A DNA stretch of 64,000 nt from JALZKA01 sp963715405 (GTDB taxonomy: Bacteria > Actinomycetota > Thermoleophilia > Solirubrobacterales > 70-9): NCBI GenBank assembly GCA_963715405.1, contig OY970239.1, forward strand, positions 558,001 to 622,000. The letters are read 5' to 3'. The notes beneath the pieces are model-generated. The model searched no databases, had not been told where the DNA came from, and worked only from the letters and a program-made list of their open reading frames with translations. Position numbers and translations under genes: made by a program. This document shows positions 41,546-50,676 of the stretch, one piece after another. Numbering within the stretch: the stretch's first letter is position 1; each line of letters starts with the position of its first letter.

Positions 41546-42941
41546 CTCTCCCGCGGACTTGCCCCCGCCGCCCTCTGCCGACCCGGGATCGTTCAGGGAT
41601 CCCGACAGCCGCGTGTTTTACGACGGCGATCAGGTGCTGCGTGCGCTGAGCGAGCGGGGGCTCGCAGATTGGAAGCAACTCTCATCCAGCCCCTTCTTCG
41701 CCCGCATGCAGGACGAGCGAAGGATCGTGCGGACCGAGCAGATCGAGACAGCGCCGGCACTCGGCGCTGCCGCCGCGACGCTTCGGCACGAGCGCATCCC
41801 GTTCGTCTCGTATCCGTACGAGTGGCCGTTTTCGATGCTGCGCGACGCAGCGCTCCTCGAGCTCGAGCTCCTCCAAGCGGCGCTCGCCGAGGACATGATC
41901 CTGAAAGACGCGTCGCCTTACAACGTCCAGTGGCGGGGCTCTCACCCCGAGTTCATCGACGTCGGCTCGTTCGAGCGGCTCACGAAGGGCGAGCCGTGGG
42001 CGGGGTACCGCCAGTTCTGTTGCCTCTTCCTCTACCCGCTGATGCTCCAGGCCTACGCCGGGTTGCCATACCACCCATGGCTTCGCGGCTCGCTCGAGGG
42101 GATCGAGCCGGCCGAGGCGCGCGCGATCCTTCGCGGGCGCCACAAGCTTCGCCGCGGAGTCCTCACCCACGTTGCGCTCCACGCTCGCCTCGAGCAACGG
42201 GAAGGAGATCGCGACACGCGATCCGAGGTCCGGCGCGCCGGCTTTAAGAAGGAGCTGATCGAGGCGAACGCGTCACGGCTCGAGCGGCTTGTCCGGAAGC
42301 TCGATTGGGGCGGGTCTGAGACAGCCTGGTCGGGGTATGGAGAGCGCGCCCATTACGCGGATGCAGAGCTCAGGCAAAAGGACGACTTCGTCCGCCAAGC
42401 CTGTCAATCGCACCGGCCGAAGCTCACCTGGGACCTCGGCTCAAACGATGGGCGCTACGCGAGAATCGCAGCCGAGCACTCCGGCTACGTGGTCGCCGTG
42501 GACGGGGACCACGCGAGCATCGAAGCTCTCTACCGGAGGCTCCGGGACGAGGGCGAAGAGCGGATCCTGCCCCTGGTGATGGATCTCGCCGACCCCTCGC
42601 CGGCACGGGGCTGGCGCGGGCTCGAGCGCGCCCGGCTCGAAGAACGGGGGCGGCCCGGCCTGATCCTGTGCCTTGCGCTCGTCCACCACCTCTCGATCGC
42701 TGCGAACGTGCCCTTGCGGGAGATCGTCGACTGGTTCGCCGGCCTCGACGCCGTCCTCATCATCGAGTTCGCGCACCGCGACGACGAGATGGTCCAGCGC
42801 CTCCTGGCGCGAAAGCGCGAAGACGCTCATCCCGACTATCACCTCGACCGCTTCGAGGAGGCGCTATCGGAGCGCTTCGAGGTCGCGAGCCGTGTTGAGC
42901 TCGGCTCCGGGCGCACGCTCTACGAGGCCCACCCGCGCTAG
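41487..42941 (+). CDS. SAM-dependent methyltransferase, NoeA-like
   Basis: This 484-aa protein has a long N-terminal region (about 300 residues, with PYNVQWRGSHPEFIDVGSFE) before a class I methyltransferase fold. SAM motif I is LTWDLGSNDGRYARIAAEHS, the acidic end of strand 2 is VVAVDGDHAS, and motif III/IV lies in GLILCLALVHHLSIAANVPL. This two-part layout matches proteins related to nodulation protein NoeA, which methylate a surface or signal glycan. It overlaps the YLDPGSGS gene and probably acts with the adjacent sulfatase-like protein and glycosyltransferase. Confidence 0.82.
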   Translation: MKPTVPSRRATKPDKAEFRSSPADLPPPPSADPGSFRDPDSRVFYDGDQVLRALSERGLADWKQLSSSPFFARMQDERRIVRTEQIETAPALGAAAATLRHERIPFVSYPYEWPFSMLRDAALLELELLQAALAEDMILKDASPYNVQWRGSHPEFIDVGSFERLTKGEPWAGYRQFCCLFLYPLMLQAYAGLPYHPWLRGSLEGIEPAEARAILRGRHKLRRGVLTHVALHARLEQREGDRDTRSEVRRAGFKKELIEANASRLERLVRKLDWGGSETAWSGYGERAHYADAELRQKDDFVRQACQSHRPKLTWDLGSNDGRYARIAAEHSGYVVAVDGDHASIEALYRRLRDEGEERILPLVMDLADPSPARGWRGLERARLEERGRPGLILCLALVHHLSIAANVPLREIVDWFAGLDAVLIIEFAHRDDEMVQRLLARKREDAHPDYHLDRFEEALSERFEVASRVELGSGRTLYEAHPR

Positions 42942-42944
42942 GGC

Positions 42945-43517
42945 TTAGGCAGGCTCGTAGATCAGGAGGGCGACGCCGGAGTCGTAGGTCCTCGCGTCGG
43001 TGAGCTTGAGCTTTTGCATGTCGCCGGGGTCGGGGAACATCCGCAGGCCGTCGGCGATCAGGGTGGGGTGGACCATCGCTCGCCACTCGTCCACCAGGCC
43101 GGCCTCGCCGAGCGCATGCACGAGTTGCGCGCTCCCGTTGATGAGGATGGGGCCTTCGGCGGAGTCGCGGAGCTTCGTGACCTCGTCGATCGCGTCGCCC
43201 GAGAGCACTGTCGTGTTCTCCCACTCGGGATCTGAGAGCGTCGAGGAGACGACGAACTTGGGCATGGCGTTGATCTTGTCGGCGAAGTCGTCGCCCTTTC
43301 CGCCTCGCTCCGGCCAGGCGGCCGCGAAGCCCTCGTAGGTCGTTCGCCCGAGCAAGAGCGCCTCGGCCTCGCGGAGCTCCTCGTCCTTGTAGGCGTAGTG
43401 GTCGTCGCCGTAGATCGACTTGAATGTCCAGCCGGTGTGGGGATGAGTGTGCTCTCCGCCGGGCGCCTCCATGACTCCGTTGAGGCTCACGAATTCGGAC
43501 ACGATCAACTTGCTCAT
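42945..43517 (-). CDS. Dihydrofolate reductase-family protein (RibD C-terminal domain type)
   Basis: This 190-aa protein has the fold of RibD C-terminal/DHFR-like reductases: LIVSEFVSLNGVMEAPGGEH at the N-terminus, AEALLLGRTTYEGFAAAWPE as NADPH-binding helix region, KFVVSSTLSDPEWENTTVLS, and PILINGSAQLVHALGEAGLV before the final strands. Length and motif order are those of the stand-alone family common in actinobacteria, most of which do not replace true DHFR. The substrate is unknown. It is convergent with the methyltransferase gene (3-base gap). Confidence 0.88.
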   Translation of the reverse strand: MSKLIVSEFVSLNGVMEAPGGEHTHPHTGWTFKSIYGDDHYAYKDEELREAEALLLGRTTYEGFAAAWPERGGKGDDFADKINAMPKFVVSSTLSDPEWENTTVLSGDAIDEVTKLRDSAEGPILINGSAQLVHALGEAGLVDEWRAMVHPTLIADGLRMFPDPGDMQKLKLTDARTYDSGVALLIYEPA

Positions 43518-43539
43518 CTTTGGCCTTTCCTAGTCAAGG

Positions 43540-44781
43540 GTGATAGCGCTGAAGCCTATGCCTCCACCAGCGCGAGGGGAGTCGCTCAAGGCAGCCCCCG
43601 CAAGGGCCGATCACGTAAGCATGGGATTCCGCCCGATAAACGCAACGTCCCAGGGGCACGCCGAAGACGTCGAGGCTCGGTTTCGCAGCCGGGTCAAAGC
43701 CGCAACCCGCTCCACCGGTATCAGCGCGGGCGCAATCGCGGTGGTTGCTTTCCCCGCCTGGAGCCTCTTCGACTACCTCGTCGAACCGGAGAGCGCCGGC
43801 ATGTTCGTCTGGCTCAGGGTCGGGTTCACGGCGCCCATTGCGTTGCTCTGGCTCGCCCTCTGGCGCACCAGGGCAGGGCACACGCATCCGGAGTGGTTCG
43901 TCCTCGGGATAATGGCGATGGTCGACATCGGCATTGCCCTGATGATCGCCCAGGTCGAGTCTCACCACGGCGCGTATGCCCTGGGCATGTCGCTAACCAT
44001 CTACGCAGGAGCGTTTCTCCTGATCTGGGCGCCGCGCTACATGCTCGCCGCGATCGGGCTGAGCCTCGGAAGCCTTGCGCTCGTCTTGCTCTTGTCCGAT
44101 CCGGTTGCAACGGACGCGATCGCCACGATCCTTTTTTACGTTGCGACCGCTTCGGTCCTCTCCTATTTGGGTCAGCGCCATCGCCACGAGGCGGCGTGGA
44201 GGGAGTTCGAGGCTCTCGATGCGCTGAAAGGCGAGCAGAAGCGGAGCCGCGAGCTGGTCTTGGAGCTGGACAGGCAAAGCCATGAGGACTCGCTCACCGG
44301 CCTCGCAAATCGCCGCGCCTGGGATGATGAGCTGGCTCGGCAATGCGCGAGAAGCAAGCGCGACCACGTGCCCTTCTCGGTCATGCTCTGCGATCTCGAC
44401 CAGCTCAAGACGATCAACGACCAGCTCGGCCACCCCGTGGGTGACCTCGTCCTCAAGACTGTTGGGAAGGTGCTGACGTCAAACGCCCGCGCCGGCGACC
44501 TGGTCGCGCGGATCGGCGGCGATGAGTTCGCGATCCTCGCGCCGGGAACCGTTGAGCTTGATGCCACCGAGCTGGCAGACCGCCTGCGCCTTTCCGTCCG
44601 CGACGAGGTCCGAACAGCCATCGCGATCGGCGGCGCCACGGTGTCGTTCGGGGTCGCCGGCTGGGATGGCGACGACGACTCAACCGAAACGATCATGTTG
44701 CGCGTCGACCGCCGCCTTTACCGGGCGAAGGCAATTCGCGACGTTGTCTGCGCCGGCGATCCCGCGCCGGCCGAGCGATAG
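43540..44781 (+). CDS. Membrane-bound diguanylate cyclase (GGDEF)
   Basis: This protein of up to 413 aa has six membrane helices (about 65-230), a short coiled linker and a GGDEF domain (about 250-405) with DSLTGLANRRAWDDEL at its start and ARIGGDEFAIL as active site. RAGD lies 5 residues before GGDEF, which is the RxxD inhibitory site for c-di-GMP feedback. Both active and inhibitory motifs are intact, so it should make c-di-GMP under product control. The sensed signal is unknown. Starts at 43540 (GTG) or 43621 (ATG) are possible and neither has a clear ribosome site. Confidence 0.87.
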   Translation: MIALKPMPPPARGESLKAAPARADHVSMGFRPINATSQGHAEDVEARFRSRVKAATRSTGISAGAIAVVAFPAWSLFDYLVEPESAGMFVWLRVGFTAPIALLWLALWRTRAGHTHPEWFVLGIMAMVDIGIALMIAQVESHHGAYALGMSLTIYAGAFLLIWAPRYMLAAIGLSLGSLALVLLLSDPVATDAIATILFYVATASVLSYLGQRHRHEAAWREFEALDALKGEQKRSRELVLELDRQSHEDSLTGLANRRAWDDELARQCARSKRDHVPFSVMLCDLDQLKTINDQLGHPVGDLVLKTVGKVLTSNARAGDLVARIGGDEFAILAPGTVELDATELADRLRLSVRDEVRTAIAIGGATVSFGVAGWDGDDDSTETIMLRVDRRLYRAKAIRDVVCAGDPAPAER

Positions 44782-44847
44782 CCCCTGCGCTTCATCTCAG
44801 CGCGACGGTCGAGAATCGATCCACTATGGGTCGCCATTCGACTCTAG

Positions 44848-45582
44848 TCAGGGTGAAAGCCGTGCTGCAAGCGTGCTCGCGTTGTCGGGCGCGAAACCCT
44901 CCCAGTCGTTGTTGAAGTACGCGTAGACGCCGGTCCGCCGGCGCCACGCGGCGATGCGCCGGCGCCACGTGTCCAGCTCGCCCGGCGCGTACTTGCCGCG
45001 AATGCCGTGCGCGCCGCGGTGGAAACGGACGTAGGTCCACGACGCCGTGAGCTCGCGCGCCACGAACGGGAAGCGAGGATCATCCCCGATCACCAGCGCC
45101 GAGTCATGCGCGCGAAGGAGCTCGTACGTATCCCGCTTGAACCAGGTCTCGTGGCGAAACTCGAAGCAGTGGCGGCCCGGCCGGCCGTCAAGGATGTCGA
45201 GCGCAGCTTCGAGACGACCGAGATCCTGCTTGAAGTTGGGCGGCAGCTGCCACAGGACGACACCGAGCTTGCCGGCTTGTACGAGCGGCTCGAGTGCGTC
45301 GAAGAAGCGGCTCGAGTACTTCTCGAACTCGAGCAGGCGCTTGATGTGGGTCGTGTAGCGGCTTCCCTTGACGGCGAACTCGAAGTCGCCGGGCGTCCGC
45401 TCGGCCCAGCCCGTGACGGCCGCCTCGGTCGGCAAGCGATAGAACGTGTTGTTGATCTCGACCGTGCCGAAGACCGACGAGTAGTGCTCGAGCCACGAGC
45501 GCTGCGGCAATTTCTCGGGATAGAACGTCCCGCGCCAATCCTTGTAAACCCAGCCTGAGCAGCCGATCCGGACGGGCTTCAT
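44848..45582 (-). CDS. DUF72-family protein
   Basis: This 244-aa protein begins at the ATG at 45582 (MKPVRIGCSGWVYKDWRGTF). IGCSGW, YPEKLPQRSWLEHYSSVFGT, VEINNTFYRLP, EFAVKGSRYTTH and YFNNDWEGFAPDNASTL are the standard blocks of DUF72, a TIM-barrel family of unknown function sometimes proposed as a nuclease or endo-type enzyme. It is full length. A much longer open reading upstream of 45582 is antisense to the next gene and was not used. The metallophosphoesterase gene is divergent, with a 30-base gap. Confidence 0.92.
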   Translation of the reverse strand: MKPVRIGCSGWVYKDWRGTFYPEKLPQRSWLEHYSSVFGTVEINNTFYRLPTEAAVTGWAERTPGDFEFAVKGSRYTTHIKRLLEFEKYSSRFFDALEPLVQAGKLGVVLWQLPPNFKQDLGRLEAALDILDGRPGRHCFEFRHETWFKRDTYELLRAHDSALVIGDDPRFPFVARELTASWTYVRFHRGAHGIRGKYAPGELDTWRRRIAAWRRRTGVYAYFNNDWEGFAPDNASTLAARLSP

Positions 45583-45612
45583 ACTCCGTGACGACGATGA
45601 GCTTGGGGCCAC

Positions 45613-47151
45613 GTGGGAGACTCTAAGGCGCGCCGGGTCGCGCTCTGGGCCGCCGGGCTGGTTGCCGCCACCGCCGTTGCTGCCCTGGCGATGGTGGTTG
45701 GCTGGCGGATCGCCGGGCCGGTCGAGTCGGAGACCGCTCTTGGGCGAATCTCGTTCGAGGTCGCCGCAACGTCGTCGTTCGGCGAGGTGAACGCCTACGT
45801 GCCGATCGCGGACTGGGGCATTCGGGCGGACGCTTACGACTCGCCGTTCGAGCTTGCGCTCGAGATCCGCTCGCTCGATCGCCGCGGCGCGCTGGAGGCG
45901 GCGGGCGGCGAGCGAGAGTCGGTCGCAGACACTCGCGAGTCGCTCGAAGACGCCGCCAAGAGCGCGGTCATCCGCGCCTTCGCGTTCGGGCTCGGCGCGA
46001 CCCTCCTCGTCGCCGGCGTCCTCTGGCTCTTGCGGACACGGTTTCGCTGGCTCGGCTTCGCCGCGGCGTGGGTAGCCGGGGCGGGGGTCGTCGGCACGGG
46101 CGCGTGTCTCATCCTCGCGAGCTCTACCTTCGACGCTCGCGCCTTCTCGTCGCCCTCCTACTACGGCCGTGGCCCCGAGCTGGCGCAGCTCCTCGCCTTC
46201 TTCGAGCGCCAGCAGGAGAACGACCGCTACACGTCCACCTTCGACAACGCACTCACGAACTTCAGCGCTTATTTGGCCGATTCCCCCCGCACGGGCGAGG
46301 GCGGTGAGCGAGCGCTCTTCTTTGGCTCTGACCTTCACTCAAATCTGCCGATTCTCTCCTCACTCTCCAGCTTCGTCGGGCAGCAGCCGTTCCTGCTCGC
46401 GGGCGACCTCGGAGTCTCGGGCAGCGAGGCTGAGGCGGCGAAGATCAGTCCTCGCATCGCCGACTTGACCGACGAGGTCGTCGCCGTATCCGGGAACCAC
46501 GATTCGAGCCTCCTGATGGATCGGCTCGCCGCGGATGGCATCAGCGTGGTCGGCTCAGACGGGCTCCTGACCGAGCGGGGCGTTTACGACGATGGGGAGG
46601 CACTTGTCGTTGACGGCCTCCAAATCGCGGGGTTCTCGGATCCGCTCGAATGGCAAGGCGACGACCCGGCCTCTTCCGAGCGGATCTATTCGTTCCCCGA
46701 GCTCGAAGACGGCGACGAGCAGCTTGCGGCGGCAAAGGACGAGGTCGTGGCGTGGTTCGAAGGCCTCAAGCGCGAGCCGGACATCGCTCTGATCCACCAG
46801 AACTCGCTCGCCCAGCATCTGGCTTCGACCCTTGCCGCCGCCGGCTACTCGCAACCGCTCACGATCGTGACAGGCCACAACCACTTCCAGGCGCTCGATC
46901 GCTATGCGGCGGGCCAGGTCAACGTCGTGAACGCGGGCACGCTGGGCGCGGGCGGGCCGCTCAGGGTCGGTCAGGAGTCGGCGGGGCTGGGGGAGCTCCA
47001 CTTCGCCGAGACCGACGCCACGCTTCAGTCGATCGACCTGATCCAAATCGAACCGCTCTCGGGCCAGGCACAGGCCGAGCGCGTGATCCCCGACGTCGTA
47101 TGCCCAATCGCGGAGACCGAGGAGGAGCCATGCCACTACACACCGGGCTGA
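45613..47151 (+). CDS. Membrane metallophosphoesterase
   Basis: This 512-aa protein has one N-terminal helix, a periplasmic loop, two further helices (about 118-175) and a calcineurin-like phosphoesterase domain (about 230-490). The metal ligands are in order: FFGSDLHSN, LAGDLGVSGS, AVSGNHDSS, ALIHQNS and VTGHNHFQA, so the two-metal site is complete. The enzyme faces outward and probably hydrolyses a phosphodiester of lipids or cell-wall material. The MBL-fold hydrolase and GH3-like lipoprotein genes follow in the same direction with short gaps, so these three may be one transcript. Confidence 0.85.
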   Translation: MGDSKARRVALWAAGLVAATAVAALAMVVGWRIAGPVESETALGRISFEVAATSSFGEVNAYVPIADWGIRADAYDSPFELALEIRSLDRRGALEAAGGERESVADTRESLEDAAKSAVIRAFAFGLGATLLVAGVLWLLRTRFRWLGFAAAWVAGAGVVGTGACLILASSTFDARAFSSPSYYGRGPELAQLLAFFERQQENDRYTSTFDNALTNFSAYLADSPRTGEGGERALFFGSDLHSNLPILSSLSSFVGQQPFLLAGDLGVSGSEAEAAKISPRIADLTDEVVAVSGNHDSSLLMDRLAADGISVVGSDGLLTERGVYDDGEALVVDGLQIAGFSDPLEWQGDDPASSERIYSFPELEDGDEQLAAAKDEVVAWFEGLKREPDIALIHQNSLAQHLASTLAAAGYSQPLTIVTGHNHFQALDRYAAGQVNVVNAGTLGAGGPLRVGQESAGLGELHFAETDATLQSIDLIQIEPLSGQAQAERVIPDVVCPIAETEEEPCHYTPG

Positions 47152-47176
47152 GGGTGCCGGGCTTTACGCTTCGCGA

Positions 47177-48208
47177 GTGATCTCCCTCGCGAGAAACACG
47201 CTGGGCGCCGGCCTTGCGAGCTTTCTGATCGTGCTTTCCCTGACGGCCCATGCGTCCGCGGCGCCCATCGGCGACGAGTCCATCGCCGCGCGCGAGTACG
47301 TCTTCGGCGCGAAGAACGTGCGCGCTGACGGTCGGCTCCCGAAGCAGCGCGTCGTCTTCTCCTGGCTCGGCGTCGCGACCATGGCGGTCTCGATCGACGG
47401 CAAGGTGATCCTGCTCGACACCTTCATCAACGGGGTTCAGCCGAGCACGTGCAATCCGGATGATTCGCCACCGGCGGACACCTCGGCGACCGGCTATTCG
47501 CCAGTGAGCTATGACCAGCTCGAAGCCCTGAGGCCGAAGGCCCTCTTCATCGGCCACGGCCATTACGACCACGAGTGCTACGCGGGTCCGCTGGCGGCCG
47601 CGACGGGCGCGCGTGTCATCGGCCTTCCCCAGCACTGCCGGGTCGCACGCGGGCAGGCGGCCGAAGCCGGCATCACGACGAAGATTCGCTGCCGCAGGCC
47701 CCTTCGGGCGAACTCGGCCTTCGGGGCCAAGAAGAAGATCCGCCCACTCGGCAAGGACATCAGCGTGCTCGCGATCCGCAACCTCCACAGCGGCGGCGCG
47801 AGCTTGCCGCCGATGAACTCGGGTGGCTCCGAGGCCGCGATGTACCGCTTCCGGTATCGCGGCTTCTCGTTCTTTTGGAACAACAGCGCGGGTCCAGTCC
47901 GGGAGCACGCTCCGGCCATCCTCGAAACGCTCGAAGCTCTGCCCCCCACCGACGTCCAGTTCGAGGCGACGCTTGGCTTCGGAAACCCCGAGCAGGGGTT
48001 TCGTGATCCAGCGGACTACGCCGAGGCACTTCGTGTGAAGCGCCTGTATTCCCTTCATCACGACCTGTTTCAGAATCCGGCAACGTCCGCCCTCTTCAAC
48101 GACCAGATGGCCACCGAGCTCCAGAGTCGAGGGCTCGGGTCGATCTTTCGCCCGCTCGAGGATCCTGGCGACTATCTCGTGCCGATCAGGTTCCGGGCGA
48201 CGCGCTGA
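47177..48208 (+). CDS. Secreted MBL-fold metallo-hydrolase
   Basis: This 343-aa protein (GTG start) has a signal peptide (GLASFLIVLSLTAHASAAP) and the metallo-beta-lactamase HxHxDH motif in LFIGHGHYDHECYAG (residues about 126-140). Further ligands are likely in RNLHSGGAS and LYSLHHDLFQNP. It is not a classical beta-lactamase; members of this type act as lactonases, phosphodiesterases or sulfatases. It lies 25 bases after the metallophosphoesterase and 5 bases before the GH3-like gene. Confidence 0.85.
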   Translation: MISLARNTLGAGLASFLIVLSLTAHASAAPIGDESIAAREYVFGAKNVRADGRLPKQRVVFSWLGVATMAVSIDGKVILLDTFINGVQPSTCNPDDSPPADTSATGYSPVSYDQLEALRPKALFIGHGHYDHECYAGPLAAATGARVIGLPQHCRVARGQAAEAGITTKIRCRRPLRANSAFGAKKKIRPLGKDISVLAIRNLHSGGASLPPMNSGGSEAAMYRFRYRGFSFFWNNSAGPVREHAPAILETLEALPPTDVQFEATLGFGNPEQGFRDPADYAEALRVKRLYSLHHDLFQNPATSALFNDQMATELQSRGLGSIFRPLEDPGDYLVPIRFRATR

Positions 48209-48213
48209 GCGCG

Positions 48214-49380
48214 ATGACGGCTGCGCGACGCCTCGGGGTTGCGCTGGCGCTTGGGTGCCTCCTCCTCGCAGGGTGTTCGGTTTTCGGCGCCGGCGATTCT
48301 TCGGAGCCCGAGGAGCCGACACTGGCCGAGCAGGGCGAGGAGCTGGCCAGTGAGCTTTCCGCCGGCCAGCTTCTCGGCCAGCGCATCCTCCTCTCGTTCG
48401 AGGGGACGGAGTTGCCGCCCGTGGTTGCCCAACGGCTCCGAAGGGGTCTCGCGCCCGGCGTGGTCCTCTTCGAGCGCAACTTCGCATCGCCCGGTCAGCT
48501 TCGCGAGCTGACGAGCCAGATCCAGAAGGCGGCGGCCCGCGGTCCGCTGGGCCTCCCGGCGCTCGTCATGGCAGACCAGGAGGGTGGCCCGGTCAAGCGG
48601 TTCCCCGGGCCGCCCGAGCCATCGGCGGAGGCGATGGGCGAGACGCTGACCGCTGAAGGGATCGCGGAAGAAGGCCGCCTTACCGGCGAGCTTCTCGCGG
48701 GGTTGGGCGTCAACACGGATCTCGCTCCCGTCGCCGACCTCGGTATGCGCGGCGGCGCTCTTGAGGAGGAGGACCGCGCCTTCGCGAGCGACCCCGAGCT
48801 TGTCTTTGAAGCGGCCGAGGCCTTCACCGGGGGCCTTCAGTCAGAAGGGGTCGCTGCGACGGCAAAGCACTTCCCCGGCTTCGGTTCGGCCGAGGTAAAC
48901 ACGGACTTCGAGCCGGCGGTGATCGAGCGCACCGCGGGTGAGGAAGCGCGCGATCTCGCGCCGTTCCGGGATCTCGTTGACGGCGGCGTGCCGCTCGTCA
49001 TGCTGAGCACGGCGATCTACCCCGAGTACGGCGCTGCACCCGCGGCCCTCGCGCCGTCCGTTACGGAGGATCTCCTTCGCGGCGAGCTTTCGTTCGAGGG
49101 AGTCGCCGTGACCGATGCGCTCGACACCCCGGCTCTCGCGGCGTATGCGACGCCGGATGAGGTCGCCGTCGAATCTCTCGAGGCGCCAGCCGATCTTCTG
49201 CTCTATGCCCACTCGACACAGGCTTCGCTCGACGCCTTCACGGCGGGCAAGGGCGCCGTCGCTACTCGTGTCCTCGAAAAGGCAGAGCTTCGTAGTGTCG
49301 CGACGCGAGTCCTGACGCTTCGCCTTGGGCTCGAGGACCCCACGACCCTCGCCGCTCTCGTCGAAGAGAACGGCCACTGA
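48214..49380 (+). CDS. GH3-family lipoprotein with altered catalytic dyad
   Basis: This 388-aa protein has a lipoprotein signal (LGVALALGCLLLAGC) and a GH3 TIM barrel like NagZ: GVVLFERN, ALVMADQEGGPVKRF, GLGVNTDLAPVADLGMRGG, ATAKHFPGFGS, and the nucleophile Asp in FEGVAVTDALDT. NagZ-type enzymes carry an Asp-His acid/base dyad just after KHFPGHG; here the sequence is KHFPGFGSAEVNTDFEPAVI, without the DSH. It may be inactive, use another acid/base or have another substrate. Family relatives remove N-acetylglucosamine from muropeptides. Confidence 0.82.
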   Translation: MTAARRLGVALALGCLLLAGCSVFGAGDSSEPEEPTLAEQGEELASELSAGQLLGQRILLSFEGTELPPVVAQRLRRGLAPGVVLFERNFASPGQLRELTSQIQKAAARGPLGLPALVMADQEGGPVKRFPGPPEPSAEAMGETLTAEGIAEEGRLTGELLAGLGVNTDLAPVADLGMRGGALEEEDRAFASDPELVFEAAEAFTGGLQSEGVAATAKHFPGFGSAEVNTDFEPAVIERTAGEEARDLAPFRDLVDGGVPLVMLSTAIYPEYGAAPAALAPSVTEDLLRGELSFEGVAVTDALDTPALAAYATPDEVAVESLEAPADLLLYAHSTQASLDAFTAGKGAVATRVLEKAELRSVATRVLTLRLGLEDPTTLAALVEENGH

Positions 49381-49381
49381 C

Positions 49382-49413
49382 GGGGTCAGACCCCACGCCT
49401 GGGGTCAGACCCC
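49382..49413. repeat. Two copies of a 13-bp palindrome
   Basis: GGGGTCAGACCCC occurs at 49382-49394 and 49401-49413, and a worn third copy follows near 49420. Each is a perfect palindrome around a central A. They fill the gap between the GH3-like gene and the P450 start, so they may act as terminator or are mobile short repeats. Confidence 0.8.
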
Positions 49414-49444
49414 ACGACTGGGCTCTGTCCCTACGCTTCCAGCG

Positions 49445-50659
49445 ATGCCCGCCCTCGCAGAGCTTGAGCTGCCCCGCCTCGACTGGACGGATGAAGCCCT
49501 TCGGGGCGATGAGTTCCACCGCCGGATGGAGGGCCTGGCGGCGCAGGGCTGGCTGGCGGACTCCGAGCCCGGTTGGATCTTTGTCCTGGATCGCGAAGCA
49601 GCGAACCACTTCCTGCGCTCGAAGGAGGTCGTCTTTCCGTCGGCTGTCGTGGCAGCCGCATTCGGGATCACCGACGGCCCGCTTGCCGAGGCAATCCGGA
49701 AGAACATCATCTCGACCGAGGGCGCCGACCACGGCCGGCTTCGCAACCTCGTCAACCCTTCGTTCACGCCGCGCGCGGCGGACCGCTGGCGACCGGTCAT
49801 GCGCGAGCACCTGACCGAGATCTTCGAGCCGCTTAAGAAGGGCGGCGAGCACGAGTTCGTCGGCGCCGTGGCGAAGCGCTACCCGTCCATGACGATCGCC
49901 TCGGTGGTCGGCGCCCCCGTCGCAGACGCGCCGCGGCTTCACGGCTGGGCCACCTGGTTTCAGCGCCAATTCGACCCGGCGGCGATCCTGGCCAGCCGGG
50001 CCGCGATCGAGGCAGCGATCGTGGAGTTCACCGCGTACGCCACGGCGCTCATCGAGGCGCGGCGAGGCGACCCGGGCGACGATCTGATCTCGACGCTCCT
50101 CACCGCGACCCACGAGGGCGACCGCCTGTCCGACGACGAATGCCTCCATCTGATCATGAACGTGCTGGCCGGAGGGGTCGACACGACCCAGGCCCAGCTT
50201 GCCCACGGCATGCGCCTCTTCGCGCGCCACCCGGAGCAATGGGAGCTCGTGCGCTCTGATCCCGAGCTGATCCCACGCGCGGTCGAGGAACTCTTGCGCT
50301 TTGAGCCAATCACCCCGTTCACCGCGCGGATGACCACCGAGGACGTGATCTTTCGCGACGTGACGATCCCGGCGAACACCGTCTTGATGATCTCGACCTT
50401 CGTCGCGAATCGCGACGCCGGTGCGTACGACGAGCCGCTTCGGTTCGACGTCGAAGCCGATCGCGGCAAGGCGAAGCCGTTCACCTTCGGCGCGGGCATC
50501 CACAACTGCCTTGGGGCGAGCCTGGCGCGGGCCGAGCTCCAGGAGGCGCTGGCATTTCTCGCGCCGCGGATGCCGAGCCTAGACCTCGCGGGCGAGCCGG
50601 TCTACGAGTCGGTCGCGGGCGTCTACGGCCTCGAGGAGCTGCCGGTCCGCTTCGGCTAG
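49445..50659 (+). CDS. Cytochrome P450 (first)
   Basis: This 404-aa protein starts at the ATG at 49445, after the palindromes. It has all P450 marks: I-helix oxygen-binding LAGGVDTTQAQ, EELLRF (ExxR), the PERF-like region DEPLRFDVEADRG, and the heme loop FTFGAGIHNCLGASLARAEL with the Cys ligand. Length is standard for soluble class I bacterial P450s that take electrons from ferredoxin. No ferredoxin or reductase is adjacent. The substrate cannot be read from sequence. Confidence 0.92.
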   Translation: MPALAELELPRLDWTDEALRGDEFHRRMEGLAAQGWLADSEPGWIFVLDREAANHFLRSKEVVFPSAVVAAAFGITDGPLAEAIRKNIISTEGADHGRLRNLVNPSFTPRAADRWRPVMREHLTEIFEPLKKGGEHEFVGAVAKRYPSMTIASVVGAPVADAPRLHGWATWFQRQFDPAAILASRAAIEAAIVEFTAYATALIEARRGDPGDDLISTLLTATHEGDRLSDDECLHLIMNVLAGGVDTTQAQLAHGMRLFARHPEQWELVRSDPELIPRAVEELLRFEPITPFTARMTTEDVIFRDVTIPANTVLMISTFVANRDAGAYDEPLRFDVEADRGKAKPFTFGAGIHNCLGASLARAELQEALAFLAPRMPSLDLAGEPVYESVAGVYGLEELPVRFG

Positions 50660-50676
50660 GGGTAAAACTCCCGTTC

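Noticed and set aside
45583..46338. Long upstream extension of the DUF72 gene
   Set aside because: The extension is antisense to the metallophosphoesterase gene, and the DUF72 family begins at the ATG at 45582.
46961..48487. 508-aa minus-strand open frame
   Set aside because: It is antisense to the MBL-fold hydrolase and neighbours, with Arg-rich low-complexity composition.
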